Source of the DNA: JAEUIT01 sp044220875 | GTDB lineage: Bacteria > Planctomycetota > Phycisphaerae > Phycisphaerales > SM1A02 | Direction: 5' to 3' | DNA length: 64,000 nucleotides | Assembly: GCA_044220875.1 (NCBI GenBank) | Contig: JBGAQH010000002.1 | Location: forward strand, 186,001 to 250,000 | Part shown: positions 23,656 through 33,700 of the stretch, one piece after another | Position numbering within the stretch: the first letter of the stretch is position 1 | How the letters are laid out: each line of letters begins with the position of its first letter | Notes under the pieces: model-generated | Database searches by the model: none | What the model saw: only the letters and a program-made list of their open reading frames with translations | What the model was told of the DNA's origin: nothing | Program-made: the position numbers and the translations under genes

Positions 23656-25452
23656 TCACTGCCCCGACGCTGACGCCTGCTCGAGGAGCCTCTGACAGAG
23701 TTCCTCCATGCGGGCCGCGCCGATCGCGTGCGTTGCCGTGCGGTCAAAACGTGCGATGTTCATGCCGATGACGCGACCGTCGAGGTCGACGACCGGGCCG
23801 CCCATCTCCTCGGGGAGCGTGATTGTGTCGTGCGGAAGGAGCGAACCGAATCCGCTCGATCGACGCGAAATCGGCGTCGCGGTGTTGCCGCGCCGCAGCC
23901 CGCCCTGCGGTCCTTCGCGGCGGGCGAGCGCCACCTCGAGCTCCGTTGCGGCCTCGCCCTCGACCCGCTTCAGCCGCACCGTCTCGCCGACCGCGTGCTT
24001 GCGGAGCGCCGACCGCAGCTCGATGGGCGATCCGACCTCGGCGTCGTTCACCGACAAGAGCATCTGGCCGACCTTCAGGCCCGCCCTCTCCGCAGGCGTT
24101 CCGGGCATCACGCGGATGACGGTCACGCCGCGATCGGCCGCCGCTTGCTCGAGCTCCTCCTTCGAAGCCGCCCGAGTCTGCACACCGAGGTATGGCCCGT
24201 CGACCTGATCGGCCTCGCTCTCTCGTTCCTCGATCGCCGCGAATCCGAGCGTCGCGCCCCGGCCAAAGCCGCGCGGCGTCACCAACACCGCGCCCGGTTG
24301 CGGAGCCGCATCAACGGCCCAGCTCACTGCGGCAAGACGCACGTCGCCTTCGGTACCCGCATCCAGCGCGATCCGCAGCAGTGCCACATCAGCCGCCGCG
24401 TCACGGGCGATCTCACGGGCGGCACGCCGCGCCCCGCCGGCGATCTCCACTTCGATCGCCTTTCCCGTCTCCAACTGCGACGCCTTCGTCACCACCAGAC
24501 CTCGCGCATCGATGACCGTCCCGTAGGCGACCCCGCGTCCGTCGCAGTGGACGCGCACCGTCGCCGCCTCCGCGCCGGCGGCAATCGCCCCGAGCGGAGC
24601 GCTCCGATCGAGATCCGACTTTCCGCCCTCATCGCTTGCCTGAAAGCCGCCGCCGAATCCCGCGCCGCCGTGGGCCCGGTCGCTGTCGACCGCATCCGTC
24701 GGCTGGTCCTTCGCTTCGACCTGCGCCTTGAGCGTCTCAAGCCGTTCGGACAGTCGATCGATGTTCGTGGCGATATTCTGCCAGCTCGGCCGACCGCAGC
24801 GGGCGTTCAGTCCGACGACTTCGCCTCGCAAGTTGAAGCTCGGGCCGCCCGAGTCGCCGGCGTCGATCGGCGCGTCGAAGTAGAGCTCGTTCTCCCCGAC
24901 ATACAGGACGCGGCCGCAGCGAACGAGCGAAGGTCGCACCGCACCGGCGAGCCCCTGCGTGTAGCCGAGCGCAACAAGCCAGTCGCCCTTCGCCAAACCC
25001 GCCGTCGTTCCCAGCGGCACCGCAGGCAGTTCGCGCCCCTCCGTCTCCAGTTGCACGAGACCGCAATCGACGCCATGGCTCAGCACCTGGCCGAGCGTTC
25101 GTCCGCGGATCTCCGTGCCGTCGGCGAAGACGGCGATCAGCTCGCGCCCGGGACGGCGACCGACATGACCGCAGGTGGCAAGCAGTCCGTCCTTGCTGAT
25201 GACGACCGCCGTTCCCGTCGCGCCGCCGCTCGGGCCGGGCTGGCGGAGGTAGACGACGGACGGTCGCACCCGCGCCGCGACCTCGACCACATCGCGCTCG
25301 AGCGCCCTCAGATCCTCAAGCGACTGGACCTCATCGAATCGGTCGTGACCGCGGAACGCTGCCTGCGGCGTCTCCGGCGGTGCGAAGGCCAGACCACAGG
25401 CCAGGGCCATGGCGGCGAGCGACGAGGACAACAGGTGCAGACGTGCGCTCAT
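23656..25452 (-). CDS. Exported trypsin-fold/PDZ protein with an active and a degenerate protease domain
   Basis: The protein has 598 residues with a signal peptide (hydrophobic 8-24). First S1C-type domain, about 60-240: His96 in ATCGHVG, Asp129 in SHGVDCGLV, Ser201 in IDAGDSGGPSF, so catalytically complete. A second trypsin-like domain begins near 290: the His position reads VVTKASQ, the Asp equivalent is kept (AADVALLRI), and the Ser motif is EEMGGPVVDLDG, so His and Ser are lost. A PDZ domain is inserted before the end of domain two (YLGVQTRAASKEEL...VIRVMPGTPAERAGLKVGQM, about 425-500). Likely a periplasmic DegP-like quality-control protease or scaffold. Convergent with atpD. Confidence 0.83.
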   Translation of the reverse strand: MSARLHLLSSSLAAMALACGLAFAPPETPQAAFRGHDRFDEVQSLEDLRALERDVVEVAARVRPSVVYLRQPGPSGGATGTAVVISKDGLLATCGHVGRRPGRELIAVFADGTEIRGRTLGQVLSHGVDCGLVQLETEGRELPAVPLGTTAGLAKGDWLVALGYTQGLAGAVRPSLVRCGRVLYVGENELYFDAPIDAGDSGGPSFNLRGEVVGLNARCGRPSWQNIATNIDRLSERLETLKAQVEAKDQPTDAVDSDRAHGGAGFGGGFQASDEGGKSDLDRSAPLGAIAAGAEAATVRVHCDGRGVAYGTVIDARGLVVTKASQLETGKAIEVEIAGGARRAAREIARDAAADVALLRIALDAGTEGDVRLAAVSWAVDAAPQPGAVLVTPRGFGRGATLGFAAIEERESEADQVDGPYLGVQTRAASKEELEQAAADRGVTVIRVMPGTPAERAGLKVGQMLLSVNDAEVGSPIELRSALRKHAVGETVRLKRVEGEAATELEVALARREGPQGGLRRGNTATPISRRSSGFGSLLPHDTITLPEEMGGPVVDLDGRVIGMNIARFDRTATHAIGAARMEELCQRLLEQASASGQ

Positions 25453-25607
25453 GAGATGAAGAAGAGGTGCTGTCGACCGCCGTCGCGCGCCGGTCGCGAG
25501 CTCCGCCGCCGGTCGTCATACGGTACGCGGTCGCGCGGTCACGGCGGAGCGCGGACCGCCCAGATGGAGCGATTGCCCGATCGCCGTCGCCCCGACGTCG
25601 CGCGAAC

Positions 25608-26468
25608 CTACGGCCCCCACGTCAGCACCGACCGCACCGCAGCATGGTCGCTCGGCCAGCGTCCCTCCGGCTTCCGGTCGTCAATCACGCATCGCTCCAC
25701 ATGCAGCGTGCGAGTCGGAAGCACGAAGTCGATGCGTTCGCCGGCGCATGCGTCCGCCCAACCGTTGAACGTCCCGCGCTCGGCATCGTCGGGATGGGCG
25801 ACGCGCCAAGCGTCAACGACGTCAAGTTCCCTGTCCTCAAGGAGCGCGCGAATCGGCGGGGACTTCGGGCCGGTGTTGAAGTCGCCGATCAGCACCAGCG
25901 GATCATGGTGTTTCCGCGCTGCCATTCGCTTCGCGACCAGCCGCGCCGACTCGAGCCGAGCCCGCTCGCCGCGGTGGTCGAGATGCACGTTCACCACATA
26001 GATCGCCCGTCCGCTTGCGGTCTCGGTGAAGCGAGCGAAGGTCGCCACGCGCGGCAGCGACGAATCCCAGGACTTCGATCCGGGCACGTCGGGCGACTCC
26101 GAAAGCCAGAACGTCCCCTGCTCCTCGGCGTCGAGCGTCCATCGCTCCTTGCGATAGAGAATCGGGCAGGCCTCTCCCTGCGCAGGGTCCTTCTCCCGGC
26201 TGCGCACCACGATGCCGTATGCGGGCAGTGCCTTCGCAATGGCGGCGACCTGCTCGGGCAGCGCCTCCTGCAGTCCCCAGAAGTCCCCTTCCCTGATCAT
26301 CTCGAAGACCATCGACTGCCGCCGATCCCATGCGTTGTCGCCGTCGTCCTTGTTTGCATATCGAATGTTGAAGGTGCCGACGGCGATTGCGCTCGGCGGC
26401 GGGCCGCGAAACGCCGTCAGGAAAAGTACCGTCGACATCGCCACGACAAGGAGAGGCAATCGGGACAT
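25608..26468 (-). CDS. Exported endonuclease/exonuclease/phosphatase (EEP) family protein
   Basis: The protein has 286 residues with an N-terminal hydrophobic signal or anchor (PLLVVAMSTVLFLTAF). EEP motifs: TFNIRYANKDDG (Asn), GLQEALPEQ (metal-binding Glu), VNVHLDHRG, VLIGDFNTGP (Asp, Asn), RIDFVLP and the final WPSDHAAV (Asp-His). All catalytic positions are kept. The nearest known relatives include secreted nucleases, sphingomyelinases and phosphoesterases; the substrate is open. A TACGCT hexamer 6 nt before the ATG suggests a leaderless mRNA. Confidence 0.85.
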   Translation of the reverse strand: MSRLPLLVVAMSTVLFLTAFRGPPPSAIAVGTFNIRYANKDDGDNAWDRRQSMVFEMIREGDFWGLQEALPEQVAAIAKALPAYGIVVRSREKDPAQGEACPILYRKERWTLDAEEQGTFWLSESPDVPGSKSWDSSLPRVATFARFTETASGRAIYVVNVHLDHRGERARLESARLVAKRMAARKHHDPLVLIGDFNTGPKSPPIRALLEDRELDVVDAWRVAHPDDAERGTFNGWADACAGERIDFVLPTRTLHVERCVIDDRKPEGRWPSDHAAVRSVLTWGP

Positions 26469-26480
26469 GTCCGCAGCGTA
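26469..26480 (-). promoter_or_regulatory. -10 hexamer TACGCT, leaderless start of EEP gene
   Basis: On the minus strand TACGCT (26475-26480) is followed by 6 nt and the ATG at 26468. Confidence 0.55.
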
Positions 26481-26495
26481 TCGCGTCCCGCTCCG

Positions 26496-26888
26496 TCAGC
26501 TGCTTGCCGCGGCCGACGAGGACGCCGCAGCCGCGGCAGCCGCCGCCGCGATCACCGCGGCCTGCTGCGCCGCCGCGGCGCCGGCTGCGCGCAATGCCTG
26601 TCCGTCCGACGAGCCGCGCATCGTCGCGAGCATCGGAATGCCCACGCCTTCGCCGCGGAAAGGCTGGAACCACAGCTCCCGTCCCGTCGCGGGGTCAAGC
26701 GCCCACGTGTAGCCCTGGCAACAGACGAAGAGTCGGTCGCCATCGGGAAGAATCATGATCGTGCTCCGCCCGCCCTTCGATGCATACCAGCGCCAGATGA
26801 GCTCTCCGGTCGCCCGGTGCACGGCGATCACCTTGCCGTTGAAACCCACGAACAGCAGCTCATCGGCTATCGATTTCATCGGATGCAT
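26496..26888 (-). CDS. Small PQQ/beta-propeller-like protein with Ala/Ser tail
   Basis: The protein has 130 residues. Residues about 10-70 resemble two PQQ-type propeller strands sets (LLFVGFNGKVIAVHRATGEL; LFVCCQGYTWALDPATGREL with W at the end). A complete propeller needs six to eight blades, so this is a fragment, an oligomerising blade, or a remnant. Residues 100-130 are almost only Ala and Ser. No signal peptide is seen. A TACGAT hexamer 6 nt upstream supports the ATG at 26888. The 27 nt to the next gene (EEP) suggest independent units. Confidence 0.55.
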   Translation of the reverse strand: MHPMKSIADELLFVGFNGKVIAVHRATGELIWRWYASKGGRSTIMILPDGDRLFVCCQGYTWALDPATGRELWFQPFRGEGVGIPMLATMRGSSDGQALRAAGAAAAQQAAVIAAAAAAAAASSSAAASS

Positions 26889-26900
26889 GCGGTCATCGTA
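26889..26900 (-). promoter_or_regulatory. -10 hexamer TACGAT, leaderless start
   Basis: On the minus strand TACGAT (26895-26900) lies 6 nt before the ATG at 26888. Confidence 0.5.
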
Positions 26901-26924
26901 TGCTCGGCCCGAGCCGACTCGAAC

Positions 26925-27257
26925 TCAGCGCTCGCGCGCCCACTCCGGCTCCGAGTAGGAGGTGACCTTGCCGTCCTTGTCGAACCAGACGACGTAGACG
27001 CGGTTCGCATCGGCGTCGTGGAACACGCCGCTTGTCGCCAGGCTCGACAGGTTGTCGCCGTATTGCCAGCGCTCCGTCCCCTCCTCACCGGGGCGGTCGC
27101 CGGGCCAGCGGGAACTGGGCTTGCCGAGCAGAGCCTGCACGTCGTCCTTGCTCATGCCCTCGCGCAGCGAGCCGAAGTGCTCCTGGCACTGGGCGGCACA
27201 GCCGGTCAGGGTGGCGATGGACAGGACGAGAGCGGTGGCGAACGCACGTCGAATCAT
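26925..27257 (-). CDS. BamE/SmpA-like lipoprotein
   Basis: The protein has 110 residues from ATG 27257, with a lipobox (LSIATLTGC) giving a lipidated Cys around residue 20. The mature part carries the SmpA/OmlA segment REGMSKDDVQALLGKPSSRW, then beta strands (ERWQYGDN; RVYVVWFDKDGKVTSY), which matches the small BamE fold. In proteobacteria BamE belongs to the outer-membrane protein assembly complex, but many unrelated lipoproteins share the fold, so only the family is claimed. Divergent from the SGNH hydrolase gene across 42 nt. Confidence 0.75.
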   Translation of the reverse strand: MIRRAFATALVLSIATLTGCAAQCQEHFGSLREGMSKDDVQALLGKPSSRWPGDRPGEEGTERWQYGDNLSSLATSGVFHDADANRVYVVWFDKDGKVTSYSEPEWARER

Positions 27258-27293
27258 GACGGAAATGTACCAGTCCGATGGCGTTGGTACGCT
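27258..27293. promoter_or_regulatory. Back-to-back -10 hexamers for two leaderless divergent genes
   Basis: Minus strand: TACATT (27264-27269) 6 nt before ATG 27257. Plus strand: TACGCT (27288-27293) 6 nt before ATG 27300. The 42-nt intergenic space leaves the two promoters overlapping, each covering the -35 zone of the other. Confidence 0.55.
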
Positions 27294-27299
27294 CCGGCC

Positions 27300-28061
27300 A
27301 TGCGCCTCCGACGACTCCTCTACCTCGTTCCCTCCTCGCTCATCGCGTTGCTCGGCCTCGTCGCCGGACAGGACGTGAAGCCCCCGAGCTCGATCACCCC
27401 CGTGCCCCGCACCGACGGCGCGGTCGAGCGTCAGACCGAGGTCGTCCGCCGCGTGAAGGAAGCGAAGGGACCCGTCGGCGTGGTTTTCGTCGGCGACTCG
27501 ATCACCCAGGGGTGGGAAGGCGCCGGCAAGGAACGATGGGACGCGTCGATCGCGCCGCTCGGCGCGGTGAACATCGGCGTGAGCGGCGATCGCACCGAAC
27601 ACGTTCTCTGGCGCCTCAAGGAAGCGCCGCTGACGCCGCTGGCGCCGAAGGCCATCGTCCTGATGATCGGCACCAACAACCTCGGCCATGGCAGCAGCAA
27701 TGCCGAAGAGACGCTGCAGGGCGTCCGCGCGGTCATCGACACGCTCAAGACCCAATGCCCGACCTCGACGGTCGTCGTCTGCGGCATCTTTCCGCGCGGC
27801 GAGCGGTTCAACCCGATGCGCGGCGACATCTGCCAGATCAACCAGGTCCTCGCCACGCTTGCAGGCGAACACGTGATCGTCCACGACTTCGGCCACCGAT
27901 TCGTGCGCGGCGACGGCACGATCAGTGCCGAGATCATGCCCGACTTCCTCCATCTCTCCCCCGCCGGCTATGCGGTGTGGGCCGACGAGATCCTGCCGAT
28001 CATCACCCCGCTCCTCGCCCCGTCCCGCGCGCCGACCAGCGCTCCGTCCACCACAAAGTAG
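27300..28061 (+). CDS. SGNH/GDSL-family hydrolase (esterase-like), exported
   Basis: The protein has 253 residues with a signal peptide (MRLRRLLYLVPSSLIALLGL). SGNH blocks: VVFVGDSITQGW (catalytic Ser), GVSGDRTEHVLW (Gly), IGTNNLGHG (Asn), and DFLHLSPAGY (Asp-x2-His). These resemble the platelet-activating-factor acetylhydrolase-like branch, which deacylates carbohydrates or lipids. The substrate is not known. A TACGCT lies 6 nt before the ATG. The metallopeptidase gene starts 5 nt after the stop, so the two are likely co-transcribed. Confidence 0.87.
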   Translation: MRLRRLLYLVPSSLIALLGLVAGQDVKPPSSITPVPRTDGAVERQTEVVRRVKEAKGPVGVVFVGDSITQGWEGAGKERWDASIAPLGAVNIGVSGDRTEHVLWRLKEAPLTPLAPKAIVLMIGTNNLGHGSSNAEETLQGVRAVIDTLKTQCPTSTVVVCGIFPRGERFNPMRGDICQINQVLATLAGEHVIVHDFGHRFVRGDGTISAEIMPDFLHLSPAGYAVWADEILPIITPLLAPSRAPTSAPSTTK

Positions 28062-28066
28062 AACGC

Positions 28067-30100
28067 ATGACCACCGCACCGGCCGAGTCGCCGAACGCAT
28101 CGTTCCTCGCCGCGGCCGACGAGGCCATTCGCCAGCTCACCGAAACCCACGGCGCCGCCGAGGCGAAGCGCATCCGAGCCGGCGTCGCGCGCGTCGCTTC
28201 GCGCTGGACCGATCGCGACGGCGACGCCTCGGCGCTCACGGCGTTCTGCTCCGGCTCCTTCGTCCCCGAGCGCGACCGGCATCGCCTGCTCTCGCGGATC
28301 GAACTCGCCCTCGAGTACGTCGGCGGCCACCTCTACGAGATGCGCCGGCACCTTCGCCGCTGGTCCGACCTGCGCGACGAGCGAGCCGCGGAACTCGCTC
28401 CCGACCGGTTGCGCGACGCGGGCGAGGGATCGCTCCAGTTCGTCGACGACCTGCTCGCCACCTTCGACCCGGCGCCGGACATCTCCGAGGAGAGCTACCG
28501 CCAGCGGCTCGCGTTTCTCACGCTCCTGAACTGCGAGCGTCCGACGCTCGAGGAGATGCTCCACGACGGGCCGCACTGGTCGGACGATCGCTGGGCGGAG
28601 GCCCGCGTCGGCCAGCACTTCGGACCCCGCATTCCGAAGGAGATCAACGACCAGGCGAGGGCCGTTTCGCACCGCTGCAACTCCTGGGTCTCGCGCTTTC
28701 ACATTCCCGTCGGATCGCTGCGCGACGTCCGGGGCGGCGGGCACTTCGAGCCGGGCCGCAAGCTTCTCGCCCACTGGCTGGTGCGCGAGGAAATCAAGGC
28801 CGGCTACAACGACGCCGACCGCGAGCGCGGCCTGCGCAAGCAGCGGGCCCTCGCCTGGGTCATGGCCCGGCACATCGACGGCTCGATTCCCGAGCCGATC
28901 ATGACCGGCGCGAGCGACGCCCCGTGGGATCCGCAGGCCAACACCGTCGGCGGCGCGACCGTCGAGGCGACCGTCGGCCTGGCCCGCTATGACCACTGGA
29001 TCCAGCAGCGGGATCTCGCCTTCACCGTCGATCGCCACCATCCCGAGCATCCGACCGCAATCGCCAGGAAGTGCGAGCTCGATCGCGAGATCCCCGAGCA
29101 TGACGTCGAGCGACTGCTTCTCGATCTCCTCGCCGCGCCGGTGCGCCGCGACCTCGCGGCGTTCCTTCGCGCCCGGCTCGGCCGCCCGCTCGAACCCTTT
29201 GACATCTACCTCGACGAGTTCGCCGACGCACGGCCCGCCGAGGAGATGAACGCGCTGGTGAGGGCCATCGCCCCCGATGCCGCGGCGCTTGAGCGGAAGC
29301 TCCCCGAGATCCTTCGCGGGCTCGGCTTCCCCGCGGCGGACGCGGACTTTCTCGGCACGCGCATCCGAGTCGAGATCGCCAAGGGCTCGGGCCACGCGAT
29401 GCGCCCGCAACTGCCGGAATATGGTGCCTGGCTGCGCACCAGCTCCCTTGAGGATGAGCTCGGCTGGGACGGCTTCGACACGGCGATGCACGAGCTCGGC
29501 CACACGCTCGAGCAGCTCGTCTCGACGCACTTCGTCCCGCGTCCGGCGCTGCGCGGCGTCCCGAACACCGCGTGCACCGAGGCCTTCGCGTTTCTCTACC
29601 AGTCGCTCGGCAAGCGCGTCCTCGGCGCCGCCAGCGCCGAGGACGAGGCCCGAAGCTTCGACGTCGATGCGGTGCAGACGCTGGCCAGCGCCTGCCAGAT
29701 AGCCGGGCCGGCGCTGCTCGAGCTGCGGGTCTGGAACTGGATCTATCGAAATCCCGGCGCGTCGGCCCATTCGCTCCGCGCCCACGTGCTTTCGGTCGCG
29801 GAGTCGCTCTGGAGCGAGCACTATCGCGCTGACTTCGGCGAGGACCCGTACCGAATCCTCGCCTCGTACCAGCACATGATCGCCCATCCGCTCTACCTGC
29901 CCGACTATCCGCTTGGGCACATCATCAGCCACCAGGTGCGATCGCATTTGCGCTCGCGCGATCTGGCGACGGAAACGCGGCGAATCTGCTCGATCGGGGC
30001 GCTCACCCCGGACCTGTGGATGCGCCGTGCGGTCGGAAGCGGCATAGACGTCGCACCCCTCGTGCGCGACGCCGCTGAGGCACTTCGGCGCATGCGATGA
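28067..30100 (+). CDS. Zinc metallopeptidase of M3/oligopeptidase-like type (HELGH)
   Basis: The protein has 677 residues. Mostly helical; the zinc motif is AMHELGHTLEQ (HELGH), with NTACTEAFAFLYQS downstream carrying the third zinc ligand Glu, as in gluzincins of the M3/oligoendopeptidase group. No signal peptide, so cytoplasmic despite the exported neighbour. The length suits oligopeptidases (600-700 residues), and the catalytic segment lies near residue 480. Exact family assignment is uncertain since the N-terminal 400 residues show no recognisable signature. Confidence 0.7.
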   Translation: MTTAPAESPNASFLAAADEAIRQLTETHGAAEAKRIRAGVARVASRWTDRDGDASALTAFCSGSFVPERDRHRLLSRIELALEYVGGHLYEMRRHLRRWSDLRDERAAELAPDRLRDAGEGSLQFVDDLLATFDPAPDISEESYRQRLAFLTLLNCERPTLEEMLHDGPHWSDDRWAEARVGQHFGPRIPKEINDQARAVSHRCNSWVSRFHIPVGSLRDVRGGGHFEPGRKLLAHWLVREEIKAGYNDADRERGLRKQRALAWVMARHIDGSIPEPIMTGASDAPWDPQANTVGGATVEATVGLARYDHWIQQRDLAFTVDRHHPEHPTAIARKCELDREIPEHDVERLLLDLLAAPVRRDLAAFLRARLGRPLEPFDIYLDEFADARPAEEMNALVRAIAPDAAALERKLPEILRGLGFPAADADFLGTRIRVEIAKGSGHAMRPQLPEYGAWLRTSSLEDELGWDGFDTAMHELGHTLEQLVSTHFVPRPALRGVPNTACTEAFAFLYQSLGKRVLGAASAEDEARSFDVDAVQTLASACQIAGPALLELRVWNWIYRNPGASAHSLRAHVLSVAESLWSEHYRADFGEDPYRILASYQHMIAHPLYLPDYPLGHIISHQVRSHLRSRDLATETRRICSIGALTPDLWMRRAVGSGIDVAPLVRDAAEALRRMR

Positions 30101-30192
30101 CCGATGCGTTCCGAACATGTGACAGGGGGACCGGAATGGCCGATGATGGTGCTACCGGCCCGCGCTCACATGCGGACCGCCAGGAGTCGACC

Positions 30193-30687
30193 ATGACCCG
30201 CATCAAGACCATGGCGATCGGATTCGCCGCCCTCGCCGCAGCCCAACTCTGCGGATGTGCCGCATCGCACACCGAATCGACGGCCGTCGCCGGTCGTCCC
30301 GCGCCCCGGGAGTCGATGGCCGCCGAAGACACGCCGAACTCGGCGCCGGCGAACCTGCGCGTGGTGATGCAGGCGAAGACCGCGTGGGCCTCCTCGCTCC
30401 TCGAGGCGATCTCGAGCCGCGACTATCGCCACGTCGAGAGCAACGCCGAGGCCCTTCGCAAGCTCAGCCTCGAGTCGGGCTTCCTCGCCCAGGACACCCT
30501 CGCCTATCGCACCCTTGCCGACGAGTTCCGGCAGGAAGTCGGCATCCTCGCCCAGCGGGCCCGCGACCGCGACCAGCCCGGCGTCGAGACGTCCTACCAC
30601 CGCGTCACCGCGGCGTGCTTCCGCTGCCACGAGTACGTGAGCTCCGAGCGCTACCAGAACTCGATGCCCGGCCGCTCCGGCATGTGA
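30193..30687 (+). CDS. Small monohaem cytochrome c lipoprotein
   Basis: The protein has 164 residues from ATG 30193, preceded by a good ribosome site (CAGGAG); an earlier start at 30097 would bury the lipoprotein signal. Lipobox AAAQLCGC near residue 20. The single haem-binding motif CFRCH lies near the C-terminus, after a helical body (LRVVMQAKTAWASSLLEAIS), which is the layout of cytochrome c prime-like four-helix proteins. It would be an outer-surface or periplasmic haem lipoprotein. Electron partner unknown. Confidence 0.75.
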   Translation: MTRIKTMAIGFAALAAAQLCGCAASHTESTAVAGRPAPRESMAAEDTPNSAPANLRVVMQAKTAWASSLLEAISSRDYRHVESNAEALRKLSLESGFLAQDTLAYRTLADEFRQEVGILAQRARDRDQPGVETSYHRVTAACFRCHEYVSSERYQNSMPGRSGM

Positions 30688-30700
30688 ATGACCATCGGCC

Positions 30701-33700
30701 TCACGCCTGCGGGGCCGCGGCATGGGCCGGCTTCCGCCGGAAGACCGTCTCGTCGATCCACTGCGCGATGCAGTAGAGCATCGGCGTGAAGAGGAGGCCG
30801 AGCAGCGTGACGCCGATCATGCCGCCGAAGACCGCCGTGCCGAGCGCCCGGCGGCTGCCGGCGCCGGCGCCGCTGGCCGCGAGGAGCGGCACCACGCCGA
30901 GGATGAACGCCAGCGAGGTCATGATGATCGGACGGAAGCGCGTGCGCGCCGCCTCGATCGCCGCCTCGCGGATCGACGCGCCGCGGGCGCGGTTCTCGCG
31001 CGCGAACTCGACGATGAGGATCGCGTTCTTCGCCCCGAGCCCGACGAGCAGCACGAGCCCGATCTGCGTGAAGATGTTGTTGTCGAGGTCGCGGAGGACG
31101 AGTGCCACCATCGCACCGAGGACGACGAGGGGAATCGAGAGCACGACCGCGATCGGCACGATCCAGCTTTCGTACTGTGCCGCGAGAATCAGGTAGACGA
31201 GCAGCAGGCCCAGGGCGAAGACCACGAGCCCCGAGTTTCCGACGAGGCGCTCCTGGAAGGACATGCCCGTCCACTCGAAGCCCATGCCCGCGGGCAGCGC
31301 CTCGGCGGCGACGCGCTCCATCGTGCCCATGCCCGACCCCGAGCTCGTGCCGGGCCTGAGCAGCGTCGTCACCGTCGCGGCCTGATAGAGGTTGTAGCGC
31401 TCGACCTTGTTCGGCGCGATCGTGTCGGTGACGCGGAGCAGCGTCGAGAGCGGCACCATCCGCCCCGCGGCGCTGCGGACCTCGATGCGTCCGATGTCCT
31501 CCGGGGTCTGCCGAAAGTTCGCGTCGGCCTGCACGTTCACCTGAAACGTCCGGCCGAACTCGTTGAAGTCGTTCACGTATGCGGCGCCGAGCGAGGCCTG
31601 AAGCGTCTGGAAGACCGCCTGCATCGGAATGCCGAGCCGAATCACCTTCTCGCGATCGATGTCGAGGAAGATCTGGGCCACGCCCGGTCGGAAGCTCGAG
31701 AACGCGGCCATCACGCCGGGTTGGCCGCTGGCCGTCGCCTGAAGCTGCTCAAGCCCCCGGCCGATCGCCTCGCGCCCCGCCGACGCGCGATCCTGCACGC
31801 GCATGTCGAGGCCGCTCGTGTTGCCCAGCCCGTTGATCGGCGGCAGGCCGAAGACGAGGAAGCGCCCCTCCTGCATCGGCCCGACGATTCGGCTGATGTC
31901 GGCGATGATCGCCTCGATCGAGCGGCCCTTCGCGTATCGCTCCTCCCAGGGCTTGAGGATGACCCACGCGTTCGCGTAATTCGATCCGTTGCCGTCCAGG
32001 AGCGAGAAGCCCGAGAGCGCCGTCACGTCCGCGACGCCGTCGACCTCGCGCACCGCCTTGGCGACGCGCTTGATGACGTCGTCCGAGCGCTCGAGGCTCG
32101 CCCCGTCGGGAAGCGTCGCGGCGACCGCGACGAATCCGAGATCCTCCGCCGGCACGAAACCGGTCGGCACGCGCACGTAGATCCAGCCCACGAGCGCCAG
32201 CACGCCCGCGAACGCCGCAAGCGAGATCGGCCATGCGGCGCAGCTCACGCGGGCGATCGCCGCGTACGCCCGGGTGATCCATCCGAAGACCGCCTCGAAT
32301 CCGTTCGAGATCCAGACGAGCGGCCGAAGGAGAATGAAGCCCTTTCGCGCCGTCCCGTCGTGACCGTGTCGGAGGAGGATCGCGCAGAGCGCCGGGCTCA
32401 GGGTGAGGGCGCAGACCGCCGAGAGTCCCGTGCTCGCGGCGATGGTCAGGGCGAATTGCCTGTACATCGTGCCGCTGAGTCCCCCCTGGGCCGCCGCGGG
32501 GATGAAGACCGACATGAGCACCAGCGTGATCGCGATGACCGGGCCGGTGATCTCGCCCATCGCCTTGATCGTCGCCTCGCGGGCCCCGAGACGCTCGGCG
32601 CTCATGACCCGCTCGACGTTCTCGACGACCACGATCGCGTCGTCGACGACGATGCCGATCGCAAGCACGATGCCGAACATCGTCAGCATGTTCACCGAGA
32701 AGCCCAGGGCCGCCATCAGGAGAAACGTCCCGATGAGCGAGACGGGAATTGTGAGCACCGGAATGAGCGTGGCCCGCAGGCTGCGGAGGAAGAGAAGGAC
32801 CACGAGGAAGACGAGGACGAACGCCTCGGCGAGCGTGTGCTGCACCTCGGTCAGCGAGGCCCGGATGAACATGGAGGCGTCGTAGAAGAGCTTGGCCTCG
32901 GCGCCGGCGGGCAGGCCTCGCTTGAGTTCCTCGAGCCGCGCCGCGACCTTGGCCGAGACGTCGACGAGATTCGCGCCGGGCAACTGGTAGACGACGAGGA
33001 TCGCGCCGGGGTTGCCGTTGAAGCCGGCGAGCGTTCCGTAGTCGCGGGCGCCGCGCTCGACGGTGGCGAGGTCGGCGACGCGCACGACGCCGCCGCCGGG
33101 GAGGCTCTTCACGATGATCGCCCCGAACTCGGCCGGATCGTTGAGCCGTCCCTTCGCGGTGACGACGTACTCGAACGCCGTGCCCGCCGGCGCCGGCTGC
33201 CGGCCAAGCGAGCCCGCGGCCACCTGCACGTTCTGGGCCTGGATCGCGGCGACGACGTCGCCCACGGTAAGGTCGCGGGCCTTGAGCTTCGCCGGGTCGA
33301 ACCAGACCCGCATCGAGTAGTCCTTCGCGGGCAGGATCGTGAGGCCGCCGACGCCGTAGATGCGGGCGAACTCGTCCTTCCAGAAGATCGTCACGAAGTT
33401 CGAGAGGGCAAGGTCGTCGAGCTCGGGGTGCTTCGCCTGGTCGGGCACCGAGACGGCGATGACCGCGACGAGCGAGGTCGACTGCTTACGCACCGTGACG
33501 CCCTGCTGACGGACCTCGGCGGGGAGCTTCGCGGTGGCGATGCTGACCCGGTTCTGCACGAGCACCGAGGCCATGTCGACGTTCGCGCCGGGCTCGAAGC
33601 TGACGTCGAGCGCATAGCGGCTGTCGGTCGAGGTGCTCGACATGTAGATCATGCGGTCGACGCCGTTCACCTCCTGCTCGATCGGCGCCGCGACGGTGTC

